Source: Clavibacter michiganensis (GTDB lineage Bacteria > Actinomycetota > Actinomycetes > Actinomycetales > Microbacteriaceae). Taken from it: a stretch of 64,000 nucleotides of DNA. A model generated the notes under the pieces. That model searched no databases, had not been told where the DNA came from, and saw nothing but the letters and a program-made list of their open reading frames with translations. This document shows, one piece after another, positions 25,124 through 33,760 of this stretch. The stretch is from the NCBI RefSeq assembly GCF_002151125.1, contig NZ_MDJZ01000017.1, positions 310,001-374,000 of the forward strand. Reading direction: 5' to 3'. Position numbers and translations under genes: made by a program. Position 1 is the stretch's first letter. Each line of letters starts with the position of its first letter.

Positions 25124-25145
25124 GCGCGCCGCCGGGCGGCCGCGC
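25124..25145. terminator. hairpin between convergent genes
   Basis: A GC-rich imperfect stem (GCGCGCCGCC against GGCGGCCGCGC) fills the 24-nt gap between the VOC gene and the iron ABC ATPase gene. Confidence 0.4.
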
Positions 25146-26042
25146 TCAGGACCAGCGGCCGCCGCGCGGGACGATGAGCGGCGTGTGCGAGACGGGATCG
25201 TCGATCACGAGGCAGGGCAGGCCGAAGACGTCCTCGACGAGCTCCGCGGTGACGATGTCGCGCGGGGCGCCCGAGGAGATCACGCGGCCGTCCTTCATCA
25301 CGATGAGGTGGTCGGCGTAGCGCGCGGCGTGGTTGAGGTCGTGCAGCACGGCGACGATGGTGCTGCCGTCGCGGTGCAGGTCGGCGAGGAGGTCGAGCAG
25401 CTCGATCTGGTGGGCGATGTCGAGGAACGTCGTCGGCTCGTCGAGCAGCAGCACGGGCGTCTGCTGGGCGAGCGCCATCGCGACCCACACGCGCTGGCGC
25501 TGGCCGCCGGAGAGCTCGTCGACGTGGCGGGCCGCGAGATCGGCGATCCCCGTCGCGGCCATCGCCTGCTGCACGGCGTCCTCGTCGGTGGGCGTCCACT
25601 GGCGGATGAGGTTCTGGTGCGGGAACCGGCCGCGCGACACGAGGTCGGCCACCGTGATCCCGTCGGGCGCGATGGCGCTCTGCGGGAGGAGGCCCACGAT
25701 CCGCGCGACCTCCTTGGCCCGGTACGACGTGAGCGGTCGGTCGTCGAGGAGCACGCCGCCCGCGGTGGGCGCGAGCAGGCGCGCGAGCGCGCGGAGCAGC
25801 GTCGACTTGCCGCACGCGTTCGGGCCGACGATCACGGTGAACGAGCGGTCGGGCACGGCGACGTCGAGCCCCTCGGAGATCACGCGCCGGTCGTAGGAGA
25901 GGGTGACGCCCTCGGCGCGCAGGCGCGGGGCCGCGGGCGCGGCAGGCGGGGCGGGCGGCGGTGCGGCGGCGGCCGGCGCGGCGGTGGCGGTCTCGTCCAC
26001 GGGTGGACCTCCCATCGGGTCGGGGCGGGCGGCGTCAGGCAC
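25146..26042 (-). CDS. fecE: iron-siderophore ABC transporter ATPase
   Basis: The 298-residue ATPase follows a Pro/Ala-rich leader of about 40 residues. Motifs are Walker A VGPNACGKST, signature LSGGQRQRVW, Walker B VLLLDEPTTFLDI and the switch His in VLHDLNHAARYADH. The FecE/FepC type is indicated by IVGLLPQSAIAPDGITVADLVSRGRFPHQN. The GTG start overlaps the stop of the upstream permease by eight bases (coupling); ATG at codon 10 is an alternative. It energises uptake of ferric chelates through the two permeases encoded upstream. Confidence 0.92.
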   Translation of the reverse strand: MPDAARPDPMGGPPVDETATAAPAAAAPPPAPPAAPAAPRLRAEGVTLSYDRRVISEGLDVAVPDRSFTVIVGPNACGKSTLLRALARLLAPTAGGVLLDDRPLTSYRAKEVARIVGLLPQSAIAPDGITVADLVSRGRFPHQNLIRQWTPTDEDAVQQAMAATGIADLAARHVDELSGGQRQRVWVAMALAQQTPVLLLDEPTTFLDIAHQIELLDLLADLHRDGSTIVAVLHDLNHAARYADHLIVMKDGRVISSGAPRDIVTAELVEDVFGLPCLVIDDPVSHTPLIVPRGGRWS

Positions 26043-27114
26043 GACGCGCCGCCTCGCGGATCAGCAGCGCGATCAGGTAGGCGCCGCCGACGACGACCGT
26101 GACGATCCCCACGGGCACCGTCCCCGGCAGCGCGTGCTGGGCGGCGGAGTCGGCGGCGAGCAGCAGCAGGCCGCCCGTGAGCGCGGCCGGCACGAGCGGC
26201 AGGCCGGCGCTGCGGGTCAGCCGGCGGGCGATCTGCGGGGCCGCGAGCGCGACGAACGCGATGGGCCCGGCGGCGGCGGTCACGATCGCGGTGAGGGCGA
26301 CCCCGAGGATCAGCAGGGCGAGGCGCGTCGGCTCGGCGCGCACGCCGTGGGCGCGCGCGGCGTCGTCGCCGAGCTCGAGCTGCCGCAACGGCGCGGACAG
26401 CAGCAGGATCGCCGGCGCGAGCACGAGGAGGGCGACGAACGCGGGCAGCGCGCGGTCCCAGCCGACGAGCGCGAGGGATCCGGCACCCCAGATCGACGCG
26501 GCCATCGCGACCTCGGTGCCGGCCTTCAGCAGCAGGAACGTGTTGACCCCGTGCAGGACGGCCGTGACCGCGATGCCCGTGATGATCAGCCGGAACCCCT
26601 GCACGCCGCCGCGGTACGCGAGCAGGTAGACGACGAGCGCCGTGCCGAGCCCGCCCGCGAGCGCCCCGACCGCCGTGGGCAGGAACGACGCGCCCGCCAG
26701 CGTCGTCACGATGAGCGCGCCCGTGTAGGAGCCCGTCGAGAACCCGATGATGTCGGGCGATCCGAGCGGGTTGCGCGTGAGCGACTGGAAGACGGCGCCC
26801 GCGACCCCGAGCGCGGCGCCGAATGCGAGCGCGGCCAGCACGCGCGGCAGCCGCCACTCGACGACGATCGTGGTGGCGAAGGAGCCGTCGGGCAGCGCGA
26901 TGGCGCGGATCACCTCGGGGACCGTGAGCGGGAAGTCGCCCGTGCCGAGCGCCACGAGCGCGAGCGCGACGATCGCGACGGCGAGCGCGGCGCCCACGAG
27001 CACCTCGCGGCGCTGCAGCCGGATGCCGACGACGGGCAGGCGCACGGTCCCGGGGATGCGGGCGCCGGGGATTCGGGCGGCGGGTCGGCGGCCGGCGCGG
27101 GCGGGCGCGCTCAC
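26035..27114 (-). CDS. fecD: iron-siderophore ABC transporter permease (FecD-like)
   Basis: The 359-residue FecCD permease has nine or ten hydrophobic helices with family motifs LPRVLAALAFGAALGVAGAV, LTRNPLGSPDIIGFSTGS and GPIAFVALAAPQIARRLT. The GTG at 27112-27114 overlaps the preceding permease's TGA (GTGA), giving the start. It forms the membrane channel with the partner permease; the product works with the ATPase downstream and the divergent lipoprotein. Confidence 0.92.
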   Translation of the reverse strand: MSAPARAGRRPAARIPGARIPGTVRLPVVGIRLQRREVLVGAALAVAIVALALVALGTGDFPLTVPEVIRAIALPDGSFATTIVVEWRLPRVLAALAFGAALGVAGAVFQSLTRNPLGSPDIIGFSTGSYTGALIVTTLAGASFLPTAVGALAGGLGTALVVYLLAYRGGVQGFRLIITGIAVTAVLHGVNTFLLLKAGTEVAMAASIWGAGSLALVGWDRALPAFVALLVLAPAILLLSAPLRQLELGDDAARAHGVRAEPTRLALLILGVALTAIVTAAAGPIAFVALAAPQIARRLTRSAGLPLVPAALTGGLLLLAADSAAQHALPGTVPVGIVTVVVGGAYLIALLIREAARRA

Positions 27115-28169
27115 AGCCCCGACGCCCTCTGCCGGCGCACGAGCAGGATCAGCACGGGCGCGCCCAGCACGGCCGTCACGATGCCCGCGGGCAGCTCGGC
27201 CGGCCGCAGCACGATGCGGCCCACGATGTCGGCGGCGAGCAGCAGCACAGGCGCGAGCACGATCGTGTACGCGAGGATCCAGCGCTGGTCGGGCCCCACG
27301 ATCCAGCGCGCGATGTGCGGGATCATCAGCCCGACGAACGCGATCGGCCCGGCCATCGCGGTCGCGCCGCCCGCGAGCAGCGTCACGGCGACGACGGCCA
27401 CCGCCCGCACGACCACCACGTTCGCCCCGAGGGACCGCGCCAGGTCGTCGCCGAGCGCGACCGCGTCGAGGCTCCGGGCGATGACGGCGGCCAGCAGCAC
27501 GCCCGCCCCGAGGAAGGGCGCGACCGGCAGGAGCGCGTCCCAGCCGCGGTCCTGCAGCGAGCCCGACTCCCACGCGCGCATCGCGGTGAAGCCCTGCGGG
27601 TCGGCCAGCAGCATCCCCGAGGTGATCCCCGCGAGCACGGCACCGAGGGCGACGCCGGCGAGCGTGAGGCGCACGGGATCCCCGCCGCCGCGCCCCGCGG
27701 ATCCCACGACGTAGACCACCACGGCCGCCACGAGCGCCCCGGCGAAGGCGAACCAGAGGTAACCGCTGACGGCGGTCACGCCGAGCACGCCGGTCGCTAT
27801 GGCCACGGCGAACGCCGAGCCGGCCGTCACGCCGAGGATCCCGGGATCCGCCAGCGGGTTCCGCGTGACGGCCTGGATGAGCGCGCCCGCGACCCCGAGC
27901 GCGAGGCCCGCGGCGAGGCCGACGAGGGTGCGCGGGATCCGGAGGTCGAGGATCACCACGAGCTCGGCCGGGTCGCGCGGGCGTCCGGCGAGCGCGTCGA
28001 CGACGGCGCCGAGCGGGATGTCGCGCGAGCCCACGGCGACGCTCGCGAGGCACGCCAGCACGAGCACGCCGAGCGCGAGTAGGAGGCCCGCCGAGCGCGA
28101 GAGCCCGCTCCGCGCCCGGCCCTCGGGGGCGTCGGGGGCGGAGGCGCGCGCGAGGACCCGGAGCGACAT
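27111..28169 (-). CDS. fecC: iron-siderophore ABC transporter permease (FecC-like)
   Basis: The 352-residue FecCD permease has conserved LRIPRTLVGLAAGLALGVAGAL, TRNPLADPGILGVTAGS, GPIAFVGLMIPHIARWIVG and LPAGIVTAVLGAP. It is first in the leftward operon fecC-fecD-fecE with overlapping stops and starts. A TAGGCT hexamer lies nine bases before the ATG, and a DtxR/IdeR-like box is 24 nt upstream, so iron-dependent repression is expected. Confidence 0.93.
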   Translation of the reverse strand: MSLRVLARASAPDAPEGRARSGLSRSAGLLLALGVLVLACLASVAVGSRDIPLGAVVDALAGRPRDPAELVVILDLRIPRTLVGLAAGLALGVAGALIQAVTRNPLADPGILGVTAGSAFAVAIATGVLGVTAVSGYLWFAFAGALVAAVVVYVVGSAGRGGGDPVRLTLAGVALGAVLAGITSGMLLADPQGFTAMRAWESGSLQDRGWDALLPVAPFLGAGVLLAAVIARSLDAVALGDDLARSLGANVVVVRAVAVVAVTLLAGGATAMAGPIAFVGLMIPHIARWIVGPDQRWILAYTIVLAPVLLLAADIVGRIVLRPAELPAGIVTAVLGAPVLILLVRRQRASGL

Positions 28170-28192
28170 GGCGCGGCCAGCCTACCGTGCCC

Positions 28193-28211
28193 TTAGGTTA
28201 GGCTGCCCTTG
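28193..28211. promoter_or_regulatory. DtxR/IdeR-like iron box
   Basis: TTAGGTTAGGCTGCCCTTG matches the known DtxR/IdeR operator consensus TTAGGTTAGSCTAACCTAA at 15 of 19 positions, with a perfect 12-base left portion. It is centred between the divergent permease operon and the substrate-binding lipoprotein gene, so one box can control both directions. Confidence 0.8.
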
Positions 28212-28263
28212 CCTGACGGGATCCACACCGGACCGTCACCCCACACCCGAGAGGCCCCGCACC

Positions 28264-29268
28264 ATGAGGTTCCCCACCACCGGCTCCGCCGTCGTCGCCC
28301 TCGCGGTCGCGACGCTCGCCCTCACCGGATGCACCGCCTCCTCCGACCCGGGCGCCTCCGCCCCGCCCGCGTCCGGATCCGCGACCGGCGCCTTCCCGGC
28401 CACCGTCGACACCAAGTTCGGCGAGGTGACCGTGCCGAGCGAGCCGAAGCGCGTCGTCGCCCTCGGCTGGGGCGACGCGGAGACCGCGCTCGCGCTCGGC
28501 GTGCAGCCCGTCGGCGCGTCGGACTGGCTCGGCTTCGGCGCCGACGCGGACGGCGTGGGCCCGTGGGCGCAGGGCCTCTACACGGAGGAGCCGCAGCTCA
28601 TCGAGACGCTCGAGCCCTCCTACGAGGCGATCGCGGCGCTGAAGCCGGACCTCATCCTGGACACGAAGAGCTCCGGCGACCAGGACCGCTACGACCGCCT
28701 CTCGCAGATCGCCCCCACCATCGGCGTGCCCGAGGGCGCCGACAGCTACCTCACCGACATGGAGGACCAGGTCGACATGGTCGCCGAGGCCCTCGGCCGC
28801 GAGGACCAGGGCGACGCCCTCCTCGAGGCCGTCGACCAGCGCTTCGACCAGGTCGAGGCCGCGCACCCCGACTGGGAGGGCAAGACGGTCACGGCCGCCA
28901 CGAAGACCAGCGAGGGCTGGGGCGCCTACGTCGAGGGCAGCGAGCGGGTCGCGTTCCTCGAGCGGCTCGGCTTCGCGCAGAGCCCGACCATCGCGGGGAT
29001 CCCCGCGAACGCCGGCGGGTTCTCGGTCGACATCTCCTCCGAGCAGCTCGACCTGCTCGACTCCGACGTGATCGTGGCGTTCCCCATCTTCATCGACAAG
29101 TCCGTCATCACCGACGACCCGCTGTGGCAGGCGATCCCCGCGGTCGCCGCCGGCCACTCCATCGTCCTCGACGGCGACGTCTCGTCGGCCTACTCGATCG
29201 GCACCACGCTCGCCACCGGGTACGCGCTCGACCAGCTCGTCCCGCTGCTGGAGACCGCCACGTCCTGA
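28264..29268 (+). CDS. iron-siderophore substrate-binding lipoprotein
   Basis: The 334-residue class III binding protein has a signal peptide with lipobox LTGC (residues 20-23), then the FecB/FhuD-type fold: VPSEPKRVVALGWGDAETALALGVQPVG, LEPSYEAIAALKPDLILD, and a C-terminal lobe with SIVLDGDVSSAYSIGT. It captures ferric chelates for the permease/ATPase encoded divergently. The start at 28264 is fixed by the signal peptide. Expression is likely iron-repressed through the box 53 nt upstream. Confidence 0.93.
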   Translation: MRFPTTGSAVVALAVATLALTGCTASSDPGASAPPASGSATGAFPATVDTKFGEVTVPSEPKRVVALGWGDAETALALGVQPVGASDWLGFGADADGVGPWAQGLYTEEPQLIETLEPSYEAIAALKPDLILDTKSSGDQDRYDRLSQIAPTIGVPEGADSYLTDMEDQVDMVAEALGREDQGDALLEAVDQRFDQVEAAHPDWEGKTVTAATKTSEGWGAYVEGSERVAFLERLGFAQSPTIAGIPANAGGFSVDISSEQLDLLDSDVIVAFPIFIDKSVITDDPLWQAIPAVAAGHSIVLDGDVSSAYSIGTTLATGYALDQLVPLLETATS

Positions 29269-29289
29269 CCCGGCATCGTCTCCACGGCA

Positions 29290-29324
29290 GAGGGCCCGTC
29301 GCGCACGCAGCGCGGCGCGCCCTC
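29290..29324 (+). terminator. terminator hairpin
   Basis: A 15-bp stem with one mismatch and one wobble (GAGGGCCCGTCGCGC against GCGCGGCGCGCCCTC) encloses loop ACGCA, 21 nt after the lipoprotein stop. Confidence 0.75.
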
Positions 29325-29382
29325 GTCGTCCCCGGCCGCGGCATCACGGGCCGCGGAGCCCCGGCACCGCGGAGCCCCGTGC

Positions 29383-29673
29383 CTACGTGTCGAGCATCGC
29401 CGTGAGCGCCCGCCGGTAGTCCTCGAAGGCGCGGCGCCCGACCGTCGTGAGCGCCAGGTACGTCACCGGCTGGCGGCCCTCGTGCGTCTTCCGCACCTCC
29501 ACGTAGCCGGGGTCCTCGAGCTTCCGGAGGTGCGTCGACAGGTTGCCGGCCGTCATGTCGAGGATCTCCTGCAGCCGCGGGAAGGACAGCGACTCCCCCG
29601 CGTCCAGCGTCGCGAGCGCGGCCACGATCCGCAGCCGCGCCTGCGCGTGGATCACGGGGTCGAGGTCAGCCAA
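29383..29673 (-). CDS. small winged-helix transcriptional regulator
   Basis: The 96-residue protein is a single winged-helix domain: IHAQARLRIVAALATL, SFPRLQEILDMTAGNLSTHLRKLEDPGYVEV, then KTHEGRQPVTYLALTTVGRRAFEDYRRAL. It resembles the HTH_34/MarR-ArsR-like group that pairs with small membrane proteins. It starts at a TTG whose codon overlaps the end of the upstream membrane-protein gene (TTGGCTGA), so the two are coupled. It may regulate the promoter at 30402-30430. Confidence 0.85.
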   Translation of the reverse strand: MADLDPVIHAQARLRIVAALATLDAGESLSFPRLQEILDMTAGNLSTHLRKLEDPGYVEVRKTHEGRQPVTYLALTTVGRRAFEDYRRALTAMLDT

Positions 29674-30349
29674 GGCGGGCTCGCAGCGAGCCCCGGGCGC
29701 GGGCGCTCATCACGGCCAGCGCGATCCCCGTCACGAGGTACGACCCGCCGCCGAGCACCGCCATCGCGAGGTAGTTGCCGGGGTAGCCGAAGAAGGGCGC
29801 CGCGAGCGCGGCCACCACGAGGATCGACCCGAGCAGCAGCGACGAGCGCGAGTGGAACAGCGCCGCGGTCGACAGCAGCATGAGCCCGGCGACGAACGAG
29901 AAGCCCGACGGGTAGAAGATCGCCATCATCGCGCTGCTCGCGCCGTTGAACGCCAGCCCGACGCCGAGCACGTAGACCGAGGTCATGGCCACCGACCAGC
30001 TGATCCCGTACACGCGTCCCTGCCAGCGCGTCTCCCCGGTGGTGGCGAGGCCGGAGGAGCCGCGGATCCCGAGCACGATGCTCACGACGCTGGATGCGAG
30101 GATGAGCCCCGCGAAGATCCCGACGGCGACCGGCAGCGGCAGGCTCACCGCGTCCGATCCGTCGATGAGCCAGAGGGCCGTGTAGCCGAGGATCCACGCG
30201 ACGCCCCAGCAGACCTCCATCACCCAGACGAACGAGGTCTGCGCGTCGACCGCGACCCGCCGCTGGTCCTCCATGAGCGCGTGCATCTCGCGCGGGTCGG
30301 GCGCGGGCCCGTCGTCGTCGACCGCGTCCTGGTGCATCGTCGTGTCCAT
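29666..30349 (-). CDS. membrane protein co-transcribed with a wHTH regulator
   Basis: The 227-residue product has six or seven hydrophobic helices after an acidic tail of about 45 residues (EMHALMEDQRRVAVDAQTSFVWVMEVCWG begins the membrane part). No named family is assigned. The arrangement membrane protein followed by an overlapping small winged-helix regulator recurs in actinobacteria. The start at 30349 is chosen for GAGAGGCGGAG just before it. A canonical-looking promoter lies upstream. Confidence 0.78.
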   Translation of the reverse strand: MDTTMHQDAVDDDGPAPDPREMHALMEDQRRVAVDAQTSFVWVMEVCWGVAWILGYTALWLIDGSDAVSLPLPVAVGIFAGLILASSVVSIVLGIRGSSGLATTGETRWQGRVYGISWSVAMTSVYVLGVGLAFNGASSAMMAIFYPSGFSFVAGLMLLSTAALFHSRSSLLLGSILVVAALAAPFFGYPGNYLAMAVLGGGSYLVTGIALAVMSARARGSLRARLG

Positions 30350-30401
30350 CTCCGCCTCTCCGCGGACGACCCTCGCCCGCCGGGCTCCCGCCCTCGCTAC
30401 T

Positions 30402-30430
30402 TTGTAACGCAAACTGCTTTGCCGTGTCAA
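30402..30430 (-). promoter_or_regulatory. -35/-10 promoter with dyad for the membrane protein/regulator pair
   Basis: On the minus strand TTGACA (30425-30430) is followed after 17 bases by TTACAA (30402-30407), an unusually canonical housekeeping promoter for this genome. GCAAA-CTGC-TTTGC (30409-30422), a perfect dyad, lies between the two elements, and TTTG/CAAA symmetry overlaps the -10. Autorepression by the co-transcribed regulator is plausible. Confidence 0.65.
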
Positions 30431-30518
30431 TGGATTTCACGGATGCGGTGGACGCCACGGTCGTCCGCCATCATCGAGGGATCGCGCGCCACCACCTGCG
30501 CGCGCCGGGAGGAGACCC

Positions 30519-31190
30519 ATGAGCACCCGCACCCCCGCTGTCCCCCCGGCCGCCGGCGTCGCCTGGATCGCCGCCGCCGTCGTCTACGTCGGCACCGAGG
30601 CGATCGCCGCTTCCGCCTTCCCCGGTTACAGCTACTCCGCCAACTACATCAGCGACCTCGGCGTCCCCGACGTCGCCGTCTTCCAGGGCCGCGCCATCGA
30701 CTCGCCGCTGCACGCGGTGATGAACGCGGGCTTCATCCTGCAGGGCGTGCTCTACCTGCTCGCCGCCGTGATCGCGACCCGCGCCCTCCGCGCCGGCCCC
30801 CGCCGCGCCTTCCTCGCCCTCGCCGCGATGCACGCCGTCGGGATCACCGTGGTCGGCCTCATCCACGGCAGCGCGTCGAGCGCCGCGAGCGGCATCGGCT
30901 GGATGCACGTGGTCGGCGCGGGGATGGCCATCATCGCGGGCAATGCCGCCTCGATCGTGGCGGGCTTCGGATCCGGCCGCATCGGAGCCGCACGCGCCTT
31001 CCGCGTCACCAGCGTGGCCCTGGGCGTCGTCGGCCTCATCGCGCTCGTCCTGCTCCAGACCCTCGGCGGGTCCGACATCGACGGGATCTGGGAGCGCGGC
31101 TCGGTCTACACGGTCACCGCGTGGGAGCTGACGGCGGGTATCGCCGTGCTCATGGCCGCCCGCCGTCGCCGCGGGAGCGCGCGCGACTGA
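30519..31190 (+). CDS. DUF998 membrane protein
   Basis: The 223-residue protein has six hydrophobic helices and DUF998 features: GYSYSANYISDLGVP after the first helix, LHAVMNAGFILQGVLYLLAA, GLIHGSASSAASGIGWMHVVGA, and the late GSVYTVTAWELTAGI. Function is unknown. GGGAGGAGA precedes the ATG. It is divergent from the membrane-protein/regulator pair and convergent with the CopD-CtaG gene. Confidence 0.88.
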   Translation: MSTRTPAVPPAAGVAWIAAAVVYVGTEAIAASAFPGYSYSANYISDLGVPDVAVFQGRAIDSPLHAVMNAGFILQGVLYLLAAVIATRALRAGPRRAFLALAAMHAVGITVVGLIHGSASSAASGIGWMHVVGAGMAIIAGNAASIVAGFGSGRIGAARAFRVTSVALGVVGLIALVLLQTLGGSDIDGIWERGSVYTVTAWELTAGIAVLMAARRRRGSARD

Positions 31191-31216
31191 CCCGCGCCAC
31201 CGGTCGCACGGGGGTG

Positions 31217-33196
31217 TCAGCGCCGCTCGGCCGCCTGCAGCGCCTCGAGGTTCCGGTTGTACGCCTCGAGCTCGGCATCGCCGTCGCGGTCGGCCTTGCG
31301 GTCGTACCGCACGGAGTCTCGCTTGTCGCTCTTGCTCCACATGACGGCCGTGACGATCGCGAGGATCACCGTGGGGATCTCGCCGATGCTCCACGCGATG
31401 CCGCCGCCGGCCTGCTGGTCGGCCAGCGCCGAATCGCCCCACGGCCGCCCCATCGCGCCGAACCAGTCCGCGAGCAGCAGCCCGGTGCCGGTCATGAGCG
31501 AGAGGCCGAAGAACGCGTGGAACGCCATCGTCGCGAGCAGCAGCAGCAGGCGCATGGGGTAGGCGAGGCGCACCGGCATGGGATCCACGCCGATGAGGTT
31601 CTGCGTGAAGAGGTACCCGACGATGAGGAAGTGCACGATCATCCACTGGTGCCCGATGTGGTCGGTCGTGGCCCAGCTGAACAGCGGCGAGTAGTAGAAG
31701 ACGAGGAGCGATCCGGCGAAGAGCACGGCAGCCACGATCGGGTGGCCGACGAAGCCGGCGAACCTCGAGTGCACGGCCATGAGGATCCACTCGCGTCCGC
31801 CGCGGCTGCCGTCCTGCCGCTTGCGGATCGCGCGCATCGCCAGCGTCACCGGTGCGCCCGGTACGAGCAGCAGCGGGATCACCATGGCGAGCACCATGTG
31901 CGCCAGCATGTGCGAGCTGAAGAGGTACTTCTGGTAGACGTTCACGCCGCCGTTGGTGATGTAGAAGAGGCCGACCATGCCCGCGACCCAGAGGATCGAG
32001 CGGTGCAGCGGCCAGGCGTCGCCGCGCTTGCGGAGGCGGTGCACGCCGGCGAGGTAGAAGAAGACCCCGAAGGCGCAGAGCAGGATCCAGAGCAGGTCGA
32101 AGTTCCACTCGGTGAGGTAGCGCATGGGCGTCAGCTCGGGCGGCAGGGGCTCGCCGGTGAGGATCTGCGCGGGCGTCGGATCCGGCAGCTGCGTCGCGAC
32201 GACCTGGCTCACGGGCGGCGCCGTGCGGGCGAGCGCCGCGGCCACGCCCGACGCGACGCCCATGAAGGCGAGCTCCGCCGTGACGAGCCACCAGAACGGG
32301 CCGCGGGCCGACGATCCGCGCTCCTCGAGCCGCCCGATGAGCACGCGCCGGTACGCGGCGCCGAACAGGCCGAGCGCCAGCAGCGCGGCGACCTTGATGA
32401 GAACCAGCAGCCCGTAGGCGGTCAGCAGCCGGTCGAGCGACCCGACCCGGATCTCCGCGCTCACGTACCCGGACGCCGCCACCACGACGAAGCACACGAG
32501 CGCGACCGCCGAGTACCGGCGCAGCACCGGCACGAGCCGGTCGCCGTCGAGCTTCGAGCGCAGCAGCACCATCGTGAGCAGGCCGCCCAGCCACACTGCG
32601 GCGAAGACGAGGTGGAGGCCGAGCGCGTTGACCGCCGCGTCGTGACCCTCGGTGCCGCCCGCGTGACCCTGCTGCGCCATGGGCACGAGGCCGCCCACGG
32701 CGATCACGAGCACGAAGGCGATGGCGGTGTGGTTCCGCACCGCGAAGCACAGCACCGTGACGGTCGCGGCGATGAGCGTGGTCGCGAGCCATGCCTGGCC
32801 CACGGAGATCTGCGTCAGAACCAGACCGAGGCTCGTCCCGAACTCCGAGCTGAAGGAGAAGGGGGTGCCGGAGACGCTGAGGAAGGTGAAGAAGGCGGTG
32901 ATCGCGGAGGCGACCGTCCAGAGGGCCGCACCCGCGGCGGCGATGTCGAGCGCGCGGCCGTACTCGGCGCGCTGGCGCGAGAGGGCGAACGCGGCGAGCA
33001 GCAGCGCGCCGATCGCCGTCGCCGCCGAGATGTTGACCATCATCTTCGCGGCGGGCAGGCCGTAGCGGACCACGGGGCCCGCGTCCTCGAGCAGCTGCGG
33101 GGCGGCGCCTCCGCCGATGGCGAGCGCGGCCAGCAGCGAGAGGAACGCGACGAGGAGGAGGGCGGAGGGCCCCGCGACGCGGAGGAGTCTGGGCAT
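31217..33196 (-). CDS. CopD-CtaG fusion: copper import and cytochrome oxidase assembly protein
   Basis: The 659-residue membrane protein joins two domains. Residues about 1-330 are CopD-like (copper resistance D; AVNALGLHLVFAAVWLGGLLTMVLL). Residues about 345-600 match Caa3_CtaG (YLTEWNFDLLWILLCAFGVF; SSHMLAHMVLAMVIPLLLVPGAP; HQWMIVHFLIVGYLFTQNLIGVDP) with several membrane His residues suited to copper. The soluble C-terminus is charged. This fusion is known in actinobacteria and likely supplies copper for cytochrome c oxidase. The upstream gap before hup carries the hup terminator, not a partner gene. Confidence 0.9.
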   Translation of the reverse strand: MPRLLRVAGPSALLLVAFLSLLAALAIGGGAAPQLLEDAGPVVRYGLPAAKMMVNISAATAIGALLLAAFALSRQRAEYGRALDIAAAGAALWTVASAITAFFTFLSVSGTPFSFSSEFGTSLGLVLTQISVGQAWLATTLIAATVTVLCFAVRNHTAIAFVLVIAVGGLVPMAQQGHAGGTEGHDAAVNALGLHLVFAAVWLGGLLTMVLLRSKLDGDRLVPVLRRYSAVALVCFVVVAASGYVSAEIRVGSLDRLLTAYGLLVLIKVAALLALGLFGAAYRRVLIGRLEERGSSARGPFWWLVTAELAFMGVASGVAAALARTAPPVSQVVATQLPDPTPAQILTGEPLPPELTPMRYLTEWNFDLLWILLCAFGVFFYLAGVHRLRKRGDAWPLHRSILWVAGMVGLFYITNGGVNVYQKYLFSSHMLAHMVLAMVIPLLLVPGAPVTLAMRAIRKRQDGSRGGREWILMAVHSRFAGFVGHPIVAAVLFAGSLLVFYYSPLFSWATTDHIGHQWMIVHFLIVGYLFTQNLIGVDPMPVRLAYPMRLLLLLATMAFHAFFGLSLMTGTGLLLADWFGAMGRPWGDSALADQQAGGGIAWSIGEIPTVILAIVTAVMWSKSDKRDSVRYDRKADRDGDAELEAYNRNLEALQAAERR

Positions 33197-33286
33197 GAGG
33201 GGATCAGCCTAGCTCGCGTGTCCTGACGGCCGGCTGGCCGCCGGCATCGGCACGAAAGCGGCGATCGGCGTGCCCCGGGGACGCGA

Positions 33287-33322
33287 CAGCGGGGACGCCG
33301 ACCGGAGTCGGCGCCCCCGCTG
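33287..33322 (-). terminator. hup terminator
   Basis: A 16-bp stem with one mismatch (CAGCGGGGACGCCGAC against GTCGGCGCCCCCGCTG) and loop CGGA lies 18 nt beyond the leftward hup stop. Confidence 0.8.
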
Positions 33323-33340
33323 GGCGTGTGGTGAGGAGGA

Positions 33341-33628
33341 CTACTTGACGGCAGCCTTGAGCTTGCTGCCGGCGGAGACCTTGACGCCCTTGGACGCCTT
33401 GATCTCGAGGGGCTCGCCCGTCTGCGGGTTGCGGCCCGTGCGCGCGGCGCGAGCCGTCTGCTCGAACGCGACCCAGCCCGGGATCGTGACCTTCACGCCG
33501 TCGGCGACGTTGGTCGCGACGGTGGAGAAGAGCGCGTCCAGGACGCCGTTGACGGCGGCCTGGCTCTGGCCCGACTCCGCGGCGACGGCGGCAACGAGCT
33601 CGGTGCGGTTGAGTGACTTGTCAGCCAT
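33341..33628 (-). CDS. hup: HU-family nucleoid protein
   Basis: The 95-residue histone-like protein bends and compacts DNA. It shows ADKSLNRTELVAAVAAESGQSQAAVNGVLDAL, the beta-arm tip RTGRNPQTGEPL and the short Lys/Ala tail. It lacks the long Lys/Ala-rich C-terminal domain of mycobacterial HupB, so it is the short HU type. GGAGGACACAC precedes the ATG. It has its own hairpin terminator and lies after the ribosomal-protein cluster. Confidence 0.95.
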   Translation of the reverse strand: MADKSLNRTELVAAVAAESGQSQAAVNGVLDALFSTVATNVADGVKVTIPGWVAFEQTARAARTGRNPQTGEPLEIKASKGVKVSAGSKLKAAVK

Positions 33629-33699
33629 GTGTGTCCTCCTCGGACCTGGTGCCGTTCTTCGCGAGCGGCCGTGTGGTGGATGGTGTCTGTCTACGTCAG

Positions 33700-33753
33700 C
33701 GGACCGCTCGAGCCGATCGAGGCCATCAGCGGTCCGTTCGGCCGTACGGCCGC
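33700..33753 (-). terminator. tandem hairpins after rpsN
   Basis: CGGCCG-TA-CGGCCG (33740-33753) and CGGACCGCT (33700-33708) paired with AGCGGTCCG (33728-33736) follow the leftward rpsN stop within 60 nt. Together they likely end the ribosomal-protein operon before hup. Confidence 0.6.
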
Positions 33754-33760
33754 TTGGAAC

